From the NCBI GenBank assembly GCA_937864535.1, contig CALMJS010000014.1, positions 62,001-126,000 on the forward strand: 64,000 nt of DNA, in the 5' to 3' direction. Position numbers and translations under genes: made by a program. This stretch comes from an uncultured Paracoccaceae bacterium (GTDB lineage: Bacteria; Pseudomonadota; Alphaproteobacteria; Rhodobacterales; Rhodobacteraceae). Shown piece by piece: positions 39,962 through 48,668 of this stretch (within the stretch, counting starts at the first letter, position 1; each line of letters begins with the position of its first letter). Under the pieces are notes generated by a model. That model did no database searches, was not told the origin of the DNA, and saw only the letters and a list, made by a program, of their open reading frames with translations.

Positions 39962-40828
39962 TTAGTTGTCGAGGTTTTTGCCAACGATGCGCATCAGGAA
40001 CGTGGCAACGATGTTGGCAAGGATGATGGCATAGACGCCGCCCGCAGACCCCAGACCGACGTTCTGGCTCTCCAGTACGCGCTGGAAGATCAGGTAGGAC
40101 AGGGTTTTGGTGCCAAATGCGCCGCCGGTGGTGACGAAAATCTCTGCAAACACGGCCAGCAGGAAAATCGTCTGGATCAGAACGACCACGGTGATGGCGC
40201 GGCTCAGGTGCGGCAGGATGATGTACCAGAACCGCTTGAGCGCCGGCGCGCCGTCCATTTCAGAGGCTTCGAGCTGTTCGCCGTCCAGCGACTGGATCGC
40301 GGTCAGCAGGATCAGCGTCGCGAAGGGTAGCCATTGCCAGCTGACGATGATCACGATCGAGGTCATCGAGGCCTGCGACATCCACTGGATCGGCTCGGCG
40401 CCAAAGAACATCCAAAGATGCGCGAACAGACCGTTGATCGGGTCCATGAACATGTTTTTCCAGATCAATGCCGACACGGTCGGCATGACAAAGAACGGGG
40501 CGATAACCAGAATGCGGACGATGCCCTGACCCCACATCGGACGGTCGAGCAGCAGCGCCAGCAGCACACCCAGAACCACGGTGATCACCAGAACACTGCA
40601 AACGATGGTCATCGTCGTCAGAACGCTGGGCCAGAAGGACGAACTTGTCACAAAGCGGACGTAGTTTTCGAAACCAACCCACCCAAGATCGCCCCCGCGG
40701 AGGGGCAAGTAGTTCTTAAAGGAAAAATACAGCGTCATGATCAGCGGGACGAGCATCCATCCCAGAAGTAAAATGACCGCCGGTGCCATCATCAAACGAG
40801 CGGCAGAGCGAGAATGTTGGGTCGCCAT
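39962..40828 (-). CDS. smoF: polyol ABC transporter permease 1
   Basis: A 288-residue MalF-type permease with six predicted membrane helices, the first at about residues 12-33. The EAA loop is EASEMDGAPALKRFWYI. It pairs with SmoG. It is separated from smoE by 113 bp containing a strong hairpin, unlike the tight spacing of the genes that follow. Confidence 0.94.
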   Translation of the reverse strand: MATQHSRSAARLMMAPAVILLLGWMLVPLIMTLYFSFKNYLPLRGGDLGWVGFENYVRFVTSSSFWPSVLTTMTIVCSVLVITVVLGVLLALLLDRPMWGQGIVRILVIAPFFVMPTVSALIWKNMFMDPINGLFAHLWMFFGAEPIQWMSQASMTSIVIIVSWQWLPFATLILLTAIQSLDGEQLEASEMDGAPALKRFWYIILPHLSRAITVVVLIQTIFLLAVFAEIFVTTGGAFGTKTLSYLIFQRVLESQNVGLGSAGGVYAIILANIVATFLMRIVGKNLDN

Positions 40829-40890
40829 GAATACACTTCCCCTGTTGGCGGCCTACCGCCACCAGATTTTATGAGCGAGTTGTGCGAGAA

Positions 40891-40928
40891 AAAAGCGATG
40901 GGGGGCGGCGGAATACGCCGCCCCCCAT
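40891..40928 (-). terminator. hairpin with U-run between smoE and smoF
   Basis: A 13-bp perfect stem (ATGGGGGGCGGCG at 40898-40910 with its complement at 40916-40928, loop of 5) is followed on the minus strand by CGC and six T residues. It lies 14 bases after the smoE stop, inside the operon. It is likely a partial terminator or an mRNA-stabilising 3' end. Confidence 0.75.
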
Positions 40929-40941
40929 GCTGGAGGATCAA

Positions 40942-42243
40942 TTAGTAGCCAGCGGCTTCCATTGCGTCGTTGGTCAGGGCCTGAGCCTTGGCCAGCGCTT
41001 CTTCGATGGTCTGCTGACCAGCATAGGCAGCCGAGAATTCCTGAGAAACTTCGGTTGCGATGCCAGCGAATTCCGGGATGGCAGCGAACTGGACGCCGAC
41101 ATACGGAGCTTCTTCTACGGTGGCGTTCAGCGGGTCAGCCGACAGGATCGAGTCCAGGGTCATCTGAGCGAACGGAACAGCCATGTATTCGGGGTTCTGG
41201 TACAGCGAGGTACGTGCGCCCGGCGGAACGTTGGCCCAGCCTTCTTTCGAGGCGACGAGTTCGATGTAGCCCTTGGAGGTTGCCCATTCGATGAACTGGG
41301 TTGCAGCCTCTACCTTCTGCGAGCCAGCCGGGATGGCCAGTGCCCATGCCCAGAGCCAGTTCGAACGCTTGCCCAGACCGTTATCCGGCGCCAGTGCAAA
41401 GCCGACCGAGTCAGCAACGGTCGAGTCGTTCGGGTTGGTCACGAAGGATGCGGCGACGGTTGCGTCGATCCACATGCCGCACTTGCCCTGCTGGAACAGC
41501 GAGAGGTTTTCGTTAAAGCCGTTGGAGGCGTAGCCAGCCGGGCCGGACTCGTCCATCATGCCTTTGAAGAAGGTCAGCGTGTTGTGCCAGGCTTCGGTGT
41601 CGAACTGGGCGTTCCAGTCCATGTCGAACCAGCGAGCACCGAACGAGTTGGACATCGCGGTGATGAACGCGCCGCCTTCACCCCAGCCAGCCTTGCCGCG
41701 CAGACAGATGCCGTTGATGTCGTTGGCACGGTCGGTCATTTTGGCGGCCGCTTCGCGGACAAAGTCCCAAGTCGGGGCTGCCGGCATTTCCAGACCTGCC
41801 TTCTCCATCAGGTCGGTGCGGTACATGATCATCGACGATTCGCCGTAGAACGGAGCCGCATAGAGGGTGCCGTCATGCGACAGGCCGCCCGCCATTGCCG
41901 GCAGGATGTCGGCGACGTCGTATTCTGCGGACAGGTTGTTCAGCGGAACCAGCCAGCCGTTCGCACCCCAGATCGGGGTTTCGTACATGCCGATGGTCAT
42001 GATGTCGAAAGCGCCGCCCTTGGTCGAAATGTCGGTGGTGACGCGCTGACGCAGAACGTTTTCTTCCAGCGTGACCCACTCGACAGTGTGGCCGGTCTTG
42101 GCGGTGAAATCGTCGGTCAGGCCCTGCATGCGGATCATGTCGCCGTTGTTCACGGTTGCAATGGTCAGCGTTTCAGCATTGGCGATCGCCGCAGCCGAAC
42201 ACAGAGCGGTGGCGCCCAAAAGCGCGCGCACGGTAATTGTCAT
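40942..42243 (-). CDS. smoE: polyol ABC transporter periplasmic substrate-binding protein
   Basis: A 433-residue family 1 extracellular solute-binding protein with a signal peptide (residues 1-23, cleavage after ANA). Typical segments include TGHTVEWVTLEENVLRQR, FDIMTIGMYETPIWGANGWL and GLGKRSNWLWAWALAIPA. It delivers mannitol and sorbitol to SmoFG. GGGAGGAAACC precedes the ATG. It is first in the operon, and its codon use is more biased than that of the permease genes, which fits higher expression. Confidence 0.94.
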   Translation of the reverse strand: MTITVRALLGATALCSAAAIANAETLTIATVNNGDMIRMQGLTDDFTAKTGHTVEWVTLEENVLRQRVTTDISTKGGAFDIMTIGMYETPIWGANGWLVPLNNLSAEYDVADILPAMAGGLSHDGTLYAAPFYGESSMIMYRTDLMEKAGLEMPAAPTWDFVREAAAKMTDRANDINGICLRGKAGWGEGGAFITAMSNSFGARWFDMDWNAQFDTEAWHNTLTFFKGMMDESGPAGYASNGFNENLSLFQQGKCGMWIDATVAASFVTNPNDSTVADSVGFALAPDNGLGKRSNWLWAWALAIPAGSQKVEAATQFIEWATSKGYIELVASKEGWANVPPGARTSLYQNPEYMAVPFAQMTLDSILSADPLNATVEEAPYVGVQFAAIPEFAGIATEVSQEFSAAYAGQQTIEEALAKAQALTNDAMEAAGY

Positions 42244-42290
42244 GGTTTCCTCCCAAAGCCCTGGTGGGCATTTGCTACGTTAGTGGGCAT

Positions 42291-42320
42291 ATACTCGCAA
42301 ACGGGAGTAGTGCCTGTCAA
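42291..42320 (-). promoter_or_regulatory. candidate promoter of the smo operon
   Basis: On the minus strand TTGACA (42315-42320), an 18-bp spacer and GAGTAT (42291-42296). The -35 is perfect and the -10 poor, as expected where an activator is needed. It lies 48 bases before smoE. Confidence 0.5.
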
Positions 42321-42375
42321 TAGATGACTCACGCCGCGCTGCGGCGTTGCGAATTTCTGCAATGAAAACAAAATA

Positions 42376-42401
42376 ATATGCGCAACCTAGGCTGCGCATT
42401 T
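42376..42401. promoter_or_regulatory. dyad in the smoE-smoC intergenic region, candidate SmoC operator
   Basis: ATGCGCA (42378-42384) and TGCGCAT (42393-42399) are perfect 7-bp inverted repeats with an 8-bp spacer, set in AT-rich sequence. It lies about 60 bp upstream of the candidate smo promoter -35. SorC-type regulators bind such sites, but direct evidence is lacking. A second dyad at 42331-42347 (ACGCCGC/GCGGCGT) is closer to the promoter. Confidence 0.55.
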
Positions 42402-42465
42402 AGGTCGTTCTGGCGATGTGGAGACAGGTCTCAGCGGTGCAGCAGTTTCGTCGCGGCGTCTCTTG

Positions 42466-43446
42466 TTAGCGCCCGCTCAGGGTCTTGTGCAGGTCCAGAA
42501 TCGTTTGCGCTGTCAGTTCGGCAGTGATCAACCCGTTGATATGTCGCCCGACCAGAGCGGCGCGAATCGCCCGTGCCTTGTGCTTGCCGACCGCGACCGC
42601 GATCATGCGGCGGTCGCCGGCGGCATCCATCGGGGCCGAGGCCACGCGGCTGTTGAATTCGCAATCCATGATCGCGCCATCGTCGTCATAGATCCAACTG
42701 GTAATCTCGCCAGCCGCGCCGCGCGATTCCAGCGATTCCAGTTCGGTCTTGGTCAGGAAACCATCCTTGTAGACCGGAGCGGTGGCGCCGATATTTCCGA
42801 TCCCGACCAGCGTCAGGTCCGCCCGCGCACACAGTGAAATCGTGTTTTTCACGGCTTCCTGGGCGTGGAGGATTTGCACCTCTTCGCGGTTGGTGGCCAG
42901 AACGGGCAGGGGGTAGGGGTACTGTTTCGCGCCGATCCGGTCCGCCAGTTGAATGGTCGCGTTATACGGCGTCGCCGAACCATCGCTCATCATGTTGCCC
43001 AGCCGTGACACAATCCTGTGCTGGGGGCAGTTCATCCGCGGCAACTGTTCCACCGTCGTTTTCAACGCGCGGCCCGTACCCAGCGCGATGATCCGCTCTT
43101 CGTCGGATTTGAGCAGCCGCTCCAGCTCTGCCGCTGCCGCGATGGCGACGCCGGTGGTCAATTCGGGGGCGTCGGGGTCCGACGGCACGACCTCGCAGTA
43201 ATCGAGTCCAAAGGTTTCCTTGAGCGCTCCGGCGAGGTCCATGCAATGGCCAATCGGGTGGTCGAGGCGCACCTTGACCAGTTTTTCGCTGACCGCCATG
43301 GCGACCAGTCGCTGCGCTGATTGCCGCGACACCCCCAGTTTGCGGGCAATCTCATCCTGTGTGTTCCCAGCCACGTAATAGAGCCAGCCCGCACGGGCGG
43401 CATCATCGAGGCGTGTGGTTTCCGGGGTGAAACGTCCGACAGTCAA
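42466..43446 (-). CDS. smoC: SorC/DeoR-type sugar-binding transcriptional regulator
   Basis: A 326-residue regulator. The helix-turn-helix is near residues 25-50 (NTQDEIARKLGVSRQSAQRLV) and the remainder is the SorC-type sugar-phosphate-binding domain (LGTGRALKTTVEQLP, VGIGNIGATAPVYKDG). By position it should control the polyol operon in response to a hexitol or its product. The start codon is TTG with AGAGGA 7 bases upstream, a sign of low expression. It is transcribed in the same direction as smoE, 222 bp upstream. Confidence 0.88.
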   Translation of the reverse strand: MTVGRFTPETTRLDDAARAGWLYYVAGNTQDEIARKLGVSRQSAQRLVAMAVSEKLVKVRLDHPIGHCMDLAGALKETFGLDYCEVVPSDPDAPELTTGVAIAAAAELERLLKSDEERIIALGTGRALKTTVEQLPRMNCPQHRIVSRLGNMMSDGSATPYNATIQLADRIGAKQYPYPLPVLATNREEVQILHAQEAVKNTISLCARADLTLVGIGNIGATAPVYKDGFLTKTELESLESRGAAGEITSWIYDDDGAIMDCEFNSRVASAPMDAAGDRRMIAVAVGKHKARAIRAALVGRHINGLITAELTAQTILDLHKTLSGR

Positions 43447-43459
43447 GGCGTGGTCCTCT

Positions 43460-44107
43460 TTAGAATGTCGTTAAGAGGTGCGGGAAATCTGACCAGTTGT
43501 CAAAGGATCGCGTTCCGTCAGGCAATTCTACACCCAAACCGCGCAAATGGCTGGCGCCCGTGTAGGCCAGATGGGGCATGCCCGCGGCCGCGGCTGCCGA
43601 CAATCCCGGCAGACTGTCCTCGATCACCAATGTGCGCTCTGGTCTGGCTCCCATCTGCTTGGCCGCAAAGAGAAAAAGATCGGGCGCGGGCTTGCCACGT
43701 TCGACCTGACTGGCTGTGAACACCTGCGTGCCGAAATAGCGATTAAGGCCTGTAATTGCCAGCGAACGGGTCACGCGCGGCGGGCTGGACGAGGTCGCGA
43801 CGCATTTGGCGATTATTAGCCCCTCCAGCACCGACTCGACGCCATCCGTGGTCCGAAGTTCGGTTTCAAACCGGGTCAGCAGCGACGACCGATACCGCTG
43901 TTCGAAATCTTCGGGCAGTTTCTGGTCGTGGCTTTCGCGAATGTTTTTGGCCACGGTGGGGAAACTACGGCCTAGGCAGTGGGTCCGCACATAGGCGCGA
44001 TCAATCGCGATCCCGACGAGGCCCAACTCTTCGATCAGCACATCGGCGCTGATGATCTCGCTGTCGATCAGAACGCCGTCGCAGTCAAAGATGATCAGAT
44101 CAATCAT
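43460..44107 (-). CDS. HAD-superfamily phosphatase (beta-phosphoglucomutase-like)
   Basis: A 215-residue HAD subfamily IA protein. Motif I is FDCDGVLIDSE with Asp8 nucleophile and Asp10, motif III lies at KPAPDLFLFA, and motif IV at VIEDSLPG. It probably dephosphorylates a sugar phosphate. It ends the gap 13 bp before smoC on the same strand, so they are likely co-transcribed, which suggests a role in polyol metabolism. ATG at 44107 has AAGGAGAGG upstream. Confidence 0.88.
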   Translation of the reverse strand: MIDLIIFDCDGVLIDSEIISADVLIEELGLVGIAIDRAYVRTHCLGRSFPTVAKNIRESHDQKLPEDFEQRYRSSLLTRFETELRTTDGVESVLEGLIIAKCVATSSSPPRVTRSLAITGLNRYFGTQVFTASQVERGKPAPDLFLFAAKQMGARPERTLVIEDSLPGLSAAAAAGMPHLAYTGASHLRGLGVELPDGTRSFDNWSDFPHLLTTF

Positions 44108-44174
44108 TGGCCTCTCCTTGCCGTTGCGCCTGTCGTGCCATGCGCTAGGGTAGCAGCGCAAGTCAGGAGCCCCC

Positions 44175-45236
44175 ATGCCCGTATTCCCAGTCTTTGATGG
44201 CCACAACGATTTTCTGTTCCGGTTTGATGCCGCGCCCGCCGCTCAGCGGCGAGATATGTGGCTAGAGGGGGAGGGTGCGCACCACATCGACCTGCCGCGT
44301 ATGCAGGCTGGCGGCTTTGCTGGCGGATTTTTTGCGATCTGGGTTCCATCCCCCGACGATGGCAGCGGTCTGAATTTCGAAGCCCTGATGGCGACCTTGC
44401 CCTATAGCCTGCCGTTGCCGCCGATGCTGGACAGCGACTATGCCGCTTCGGTTGCCGGGCGACAGTTGGACTTGGCCTATCAGATGCAGGACTGGGCCAA
44501 GGGGGCGTTTCGCATCTGCCTCACAGCGGCAGAGGTGCGCCAGACGATCCGCGCCGGACGCATCGCCGCGGTTCTCCATATGGAGGGGGCAGAGGCGATC
44601 GGATCGGATTTGTCCAATCTAAGCCTCTGGTATGACAAGGGTTTGCGATCACTCGGTCCGGTCTGGAGCCGCCCGACGATCTACGGCCATGGTGTGCCCT
44701 TTGCCTTTCCATCGGGGCCGGATATCGGCGCGGGTCTGACGGATCTGGGCAAGGATCTGGTACGTGAATGCGACCGTCTGGGCGTTCTGATCGACCTGTC
44801 CCACCTCAATGAAAAGGGGTTCGATGACGTGGCCGCGGTGTCGTCCCGTCCGCTGATCGCGACACATTCCAACGCCCATGCCGTCACGCCGTCGTCGCGA
44901 AATTTGACGGACAGACAGTTGCGGATGATCGCCGAGTCGCGCGGGATCGTCGGGTTGAATTATGGCTGTGCCTTTCTGCGGGCGGACGGGCGGCGCGATG
45001 CCGATACCGGACTGGACGCGGTCATGCGGCATCTGGATCATTTGATCTCGATCCTCGGTGAAGACGGCGTCGCCCTCGGGTCGGATTTCGACGGCGCAGT
45101 TATCCCGCGCGCTATCGGCGATGTGCTCGGCCTGCGGGATTTGACCGACGCCATGCTCGATCACGGGTTCGGAGAGCCGCTGGTCGCGAAAATCGCCGGA
45201 GAGAACTGGCTGGACCTCCTCGATCGCTGTCTGTGA
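44175..45236 (+). CDS. membrane dipeptidase family (M19) zinc peptidase
   Basis: A 353-residue protein of the renal dipeptidase family. Zinc ligands begin at FDGHNDFLF (His10, Asp12), with a bridging Glu in HMEGAEAIG and His residues in LSHLNEKGFDD and ATHSNAHAV. It hydrolyses dipeptides, often including D-residue forms. No signal peptide is visible, so it is probably cytoplasmic. ATG follows AGGAG. It diverges from the HAD gene and ends one base before the converging soxT stop. Confidence 0.92.
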   Translation: MPVFPVFDGHNDFLFRFDAAPAAQRRDMWLEGEGAHHIDLPRMQAGGFAGGFFAIWVPSPDDGSGLNFEALMATLPYSLPLPPMLDSDYAASVAGRQLDLAYQMQDWAKGAFRICLTAAEVRQTIRAGRIAAVLHMEGAEAIGSDLSNLSLWYDKGLRSLGPVWSRPTIYGHGVPFAFPSGPDIGAGLTDLGKDLVRECDRLGVLIDLSHLNEKGFDDVAAVSSRPLIATHSNAHAVTPSSRNLTDRQLRMIAESRGIVGLNYGCAFLRADGRRDADTGLDAVMRHLDHLISILGEDGVALGSDFDGAVIPRAIGDVLGLRDLTDAMLDHGFGEPLVAKIAGENWLDLLDRCL

Positions 45237-46292
45237 TTATTCTGCGGGGGCCCAGCCCGCGATCAATTGGTGCAGGCCGATCGCCGCACCGCCCATGATA
45301 CCTGCCAGCGTCAGCGGCGCAGACCATGCCAGCACCGACATGGCCGACAGGCCCTGACCGATGCTGCATCCCAACGCGATGACCGCGCCGACCCCCATGA
45401 TGCCCGCGCCGATGATCTGGCGGCGCAGTTCGCGCGGGTCTTCGCAGGCCTCCCAGCGGAAATGCCCCTTGATCAGGGAGCCGATGAACGCGCCCCCCCA
45501 GACACCTGCGACCGATCCGACCCCGAAGGACAGGGTTTGCCCGCTGGCCGTCATCGACCAGAAAATCGCGTCGCCAATCGGCGTGGCAAAGGTATGGGAT
45601 TCGACCGGAATGCCGTCAAAGCCTGTCGTCGCGATCCACTGTGTTCCGGCCCATGCCAGTACCACCGAAGCGCCCACGACAAAGCCCCAAAACAGCGTCG
45701 ATTTCGAGGCGCGTACCCGAGCTGGCAGGAGTGTCGCCAAGAGAATGGCCAGTCCGATCAGGATCCCCCACGCAGGCGCGGGCAGTCCGGTCAGGCTGGA
45801 CAGGCTATGGGCGATGCCGGGCGTTGGTCCCGTATTCGGCGTTTGTGAAAACAGCCACACGCGCAGATAGGCGACTGGTCCGGAAATGGTCGCATAGGCG
45901 GCGATGCCCATCACGACCACGATCACAAAATTCCGCAGGTCCCCGCCGCCCAGACGCGCCAGCGCCCCGTAGCCACAGTTTCCGGCCAAGGCCATACCGT
46001 AGCCAAAGATCAGCCCGCCCAAAATCGCGGCCACCGGGGTAAAGGTAAACCCGAGGTACATGGTTTGCGGCGCGGACAATAGGCCAAGGGCCATCAGTCC
46101 AAAGCTGCCGGTGACCGCCACGCCGATCGCAACGCCCCACATGCGTAGCCGCAGGTCGTTCTTGCCGTAGTAGAAATCCTCGATTGCGCCCAGCGTGCAA
46201 AATCGTCCCAGCCGCGCGGCAAGTCCGAGCATGATGCCCGTCAATAGTCCGACGGCGGCGGCGGCATTACCCTCGCCCAATAGTTCCAGCAT
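45237..46292 (-). CDS. soxT: YeeE/YedE-type sulfur transport protein SoxT
   Basis: A 351-residue polytopic membrane protein with about nine or ten hydrophobic segments and two Sulf_transp repeats. The characteristic cysteines are in RLGRFCTLGAIEDF, LAGNCGYGALARLGGG and ALGCSIGQGLS. YeeE relatives import thiosulfate. As the neighbour of soxR and soxS it matches SoxT of the soxSRT cluster described in Pseudaminobacter. It is last in the leftward soxS-R-T unit. ATG at 46292 follows GGGAGGATAG. Confidence 0.9.
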   Translation of the reverse strand: MLELLGEGNAAAAVGLLTGIMLGLAARLGRFCTLGAIEDFYYGKNDLRLRMWGVAIGVAVTGSFGLMALGLLSAPQTMYLGFTFTPVAAILGGLIFGYGMALAGNCGYGALARLGGGDLRNFVIVVVMGIAAYATISGPVAYLRVWLFSQTPNTGPTPGIAHSLSSLTGLPAPAWGILIGLAILLATLLPARVRASKSTLFWGFVVGASVVLAWAGTQWIATTGFDGIPVESHTFATPIGDAIFWSMTASGQTLSFGVGSVAGVWGGAFIGSLIKGHFRWEACEDPRELRRQIIGAGIMGVGAVIALGCSIGQGLSAMSVLAWSAPLTLAGIMGGAAIGLHQLIAGWAPAE

Positions 46293-46332
46293 TCTATCCT
46301 CCCTTTGGTCGTCCCAAAGGTGAGGGACGACG

Positions 46333-46668
46333 CTACGGCCGTCCGCAGAACAAGTCGTAGATGAGTTCGATAATCTGGCGCGGGCGGTCATCGGTCAAGC
46401 GATAGAAAATCGTCTTGCCGTCACGGCGCGGCGTGACCAGTCCTTCGAGGCGAAGCCGCGCCAATTGCTGCGATACGGCGGCCTGCCGAGCAGAGATCAG
46501 GTCTTCGAGTTCGGTAACGGATTTCTCGCCAGTGGCCAGATGGCACAAGATCATGAGACGACCATCGTGGCTGATCGCCTTGAGGAAATTCGCAGCCTCG
46601 GCTGCGTTATCCATCATTCTCTCTAGGTCAGCTTCACAAAGCTTGCTGTCGGTCTGGGCAACGTCCAT
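46333..46668 (-). CDS. soxR: ArsR-family sox operon repressor SoxR
   Basis: A 111-residue winged-helix protein. The recognition helix region is SARQAAVSQQLARLRLEGLV (about residues 59-78). Cys42 (MILCHL) and Cys108 (DLFCGR) match the conserved cysteine pair of SoxR proteins that senses persulfide or redox state. It represses the sox operon until a sulfur compound is present. ATG at 46668 is used; GTG at 46689 would add seven residues. It lies between soxS and soxT. Confidence 0.9.
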   Translation of the reverse strand: MDVAQTDSKLCEADLERMMDNAAEAANFLKAISHDGRLMILCHLATGEKSVTELEDLISARQAAVSQQLARLRLEGLVTPRRDGKTIFYRLTDDRPRQIIELIYDLFCGRP

Positions 46669-46759
46669 CTCTGTGGGTCCACTTTTCACCGCCCGCTAAA
46701 CTATCCGTTTGAATAGCTGAGACAAGCCTCTATTTTCCCGCCCCCGGCATCTAGCACAG

Positions 46760-47125
46760 TCATGAGCTCTGTCCAGTGCCACCTTTGGTCTGTTCCAGCA
46801 GTTGCCCGAGCAGGCCCCAAAAAAAATTGTCGCCAGGATAGCCTTCGATTCTGCCGATTTCGGTCCCATCCTCGAGCAGGACAAAGGTCGGCGTAAACAC
46901 GATAGGGCGGTTCAGTGCGATCCCGTCTGGCAGCGGCTCGCTCAGGTTGACCTCGAGCAGCGGGGCGGACTGGCCTTCGGTCGTCTTGGGATAGATTGGT
47001 CCGATTTCAGCGTCCCAGCGGGCGCACCACATGCATCCCGGTTCGCGGCCCATCATCAAAATGGTTTCCGCCGGGCTGGCCGTGGCACAGATCACCGCGA
47101 TTGCCGTCAGAACAGATTTGAGCAC
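46760..47125 (-). CDS. soxS: thioredoxin-like protein SoxS
   Basis: A 121-residue periplasmic thioredoxin with a signal peptide (residues 1-19) and a CMWC active site (Cys31, Cys34) in REPGCMWCARWDAEI. SoxS in Paracoccus keeps SoxY in its active reduced state. The start is GTG at 47125 behind GAGGGCGGC. It diverges from soxV and is followed by soxR and soxT. Confidence 0.88.
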   Translation of the reverse strand: MLKSVLTAIAVICATASPAETILMMGREPGCMWCARWDAEIGPIYPKTTEGQSAPLLEVNLSEPLPDGIALNRPIVFTPTFVLLEDGTEIGRIEGYPGDNFFWGLLGQLLEQTKGGTGQSS

Positions 47126-47174
47126 GCCGCCCTCGCAAGACAATTGACGCCGGGAAATAACTTCATCTAGCATA

Positions 47175-47190
47175 ATATGAATATATGAAT
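47175..47190. promoter_or_regulatory. tandem repeat in the soxS-soxV divergent region, candidate SoxR operator
   Basis: ATATGAAT is repeated back to back (47175-47182 and 47183-47190) in the 82-bp divergent gap. It is very AT-rich against the background and shares the TGAAT core with the dyads before soxX and soxB. Repression of both directions by SoxR would fit. Confidence 0.6.
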
Positions 47191-47207
47191 TTTTCAAGGA
47201 GTGCAGC

Positions 47208-47942
47208 ATGGGCATGACCTACTTTGGTGCGGCCTTTGCCGGACTGTTATCGTTCTTTACCCCCTGCATCCTGCCAATGGTTCCGTTTTACCTGTCCTAT
47301 ATGGCGGGTCTGTCGATGTCCGAATTGCAGGGCGAAGATCGAATCGCGCCCGGTGCCCAGCGGCGACTGGTTCTGTCCTCCATCGCCTTTGCCCTAGGTG
47401 TTACGACGATTTTCGTCCTCCTCGGGCTGGGGGCAACGGTCGTCGGTCAGGCCGTGGCGCAGTGGAAATCCCAGCTCTCTTGGGCGGCGGCGGCGATCCT
47501 GATCCTGTTCGGTCTGCATTTCCTAGGCGTGGTGAGAACCCCGTTGCTCTACCGCGAGGCCCGCCTCGAGAGCAGCAGCAAACCGTCGTCGATCCTTGGC
47601 GCCTATGTGATGGGGCTGGCCTTTGGGTTTGGCTGGACGCCCTGTGTCGGGCCGGCGCTGGCGTCGATCCTGATGATCGCAGGCGGCATGGGCGACATCT
47701 GGCAGGGCGGTGCGCTGCTCCTTGTCTATGGCCTGTCGATGACCGCTCCCTTCGTTATTGCTGCGTTTTTCGCACGTCCCTTCCTGCATTGGGCGCGGCG
47801 CAATCGTCGGTATCTGGGCCATGTCGAAAAGCTGATGGGGGCGATGCTGATCCTGTTTGGCCTGTTGATCGCCACAGGCAGCGTCAACCTGATCGCCGCG
47901 TGGATGATCAACGCGATGCCGTGGTTCCAGTCGATTTTGTAA
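47208..47942 (+). CDS. soxV: CcdA-family thiol-disulfide transporter SoxV
   Basis: A 244-residue membrane protein with six hydrophobic segments. It has the two CcdA redox cysteines, Cys20 in LLSFFTPCILPMVPFY and Cys146 in GFGWTPCVGP. It carries reductant from cytoplasmic thioredoxin to periplasmic SoxW/SoxS. AAGGAG precedes ATG 47208. It is the first gene of the rightward sox operon. Confidence 0.95.
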   Translation: MGMTYFGAAFAGLLSFFTPCILPMVPFYLSYMAGLSMSELQGEDRIAPGAQRRLVLSSIAFALGVTTIFVLLGLGATVVGQAVAQWKSQLSWAAAAILILFGLHFLGVVRTPLLYREARLESSSKPSSILGAYVMGLAFGFGWTPCVGPALASILMIAGGMGDIWQGGALLLVYGLSMTAPFVIAAFFARPFLHWARRNRRYLGHVEKLMGAMLILFGLLIATGSVNLIAAWMINAMPWFQSIL

Positions 47943-47966
47943 ACTTTGCCCAAAGGGGGGAGACCT

Positions 47967-48533
47967 ATGCGCAAACTGCTGACCTTTTTTGCCGCCTGTC
48001 TGATGTCAGGGGCTGCGGCGGCCACCACGCTTGGCGATGACGGCCTGCACAAAGAAACATGGATGCGCGACACGTTCAAAGACCTGCGCGAGGATCTGGC
48101 CGAAGCCAATGCCGAAGGCAAGCGGCTGATGATCCTGATCGAACAGCGGGGCTGCATCTACTGCACCAAGATGCACGAAGAGGTGTTCCCGGTCCCGGAA
48201 ATCGCCTCCTACATCGAAGAAAACTACTTTGTGGTCCAGATCAATATGTTTGGCGACATCGAGGTCACGGACTTTGACGGAACGATTCTGTCGGAAAAGG
48301 ATATGGTCCAGCACTGGGGTGTTTTGTTCACCCCCACGTTGATGTTCTACCCGCCAGAGGTTGCCGAAGGTGTCGGCGGACAGGCTGCAGCCGCAGCGGT
48401 GATGCCCGGTGCATTCGGCAAATGGACCACCTACAACCTGCTGCGCTGGGTCCATGACGAAGGCTATCTGGGTGACGAAAGTTTCCAGAAATACCATGCC
48501 CGTATGATCGAAGAAGGCGGGCTGTCGGAATAA
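47967..48533 (+). CDS. soxW: periplasmic thioredoxin SoxW
   Basis: A 188-residue protein with a signal peptide (1-20) and a CIYC active site (Cys63, Cys66) in EQRGCIYCTKMH. It belongs to the SoxW/thioredoxin_7-like group and accepts electrons from SoxV. A strong ribosome-binding site (AAAGGGGGGAG) precedes ATG 47967; the ATG 21 bases earlier is not used. Confidence 0.93.
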   Translation: MRKLLTFFAACLMSGAAAATTLGDDGLHKETWMRDTFKDLREDLAEANAEGKRLMILIEQRGCIYCTKMHEEVFPVPEIASYIEENYFVVQINMFGDIEVTDFDGTILSEKDMVQHWGVLFTPTLMFYPPEVAEGVGGQAAAAAVMPGAFGKWTTYNLLRWVHDEGYLGDESFQKYHARMIEEGGLSE

Positions 48534-48579
48534 CGCGCGTCTTTGGCGACACCCGTTCATCGTGCTGCAATGCAGAAAT

Positions 48580-48595
48580 ATTCAGATAGATGAAT
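48580..48595. promoter_or_regulatory. dyad before soxX, candidate SoxR operator
   Basis: ATTCA-GATAGA-TGAAT, a perfect 5-bp inverted repeat with a 6-bp spacer in an AT-rich patch 74 bp before soxX. Its location between soxW and soxX matches where SoxR binds in a related sox cluster. Confidence 0.65.
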
Positions 48596-48668
48596 TTGTT
48601 GTTGTCAGACTCGAGAACTGTCGACTATGGTATTCAGTAATCCGCATATGATGATCCAGGGAGGGCTC

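Noticed and set aside
38531-40330. 599-residue open frame antisense to smoK, smoG and smoF
   Set aside because: Gln/Asp/His-rich shadow sequence; the opposite frames encode a clear ABC transporter.
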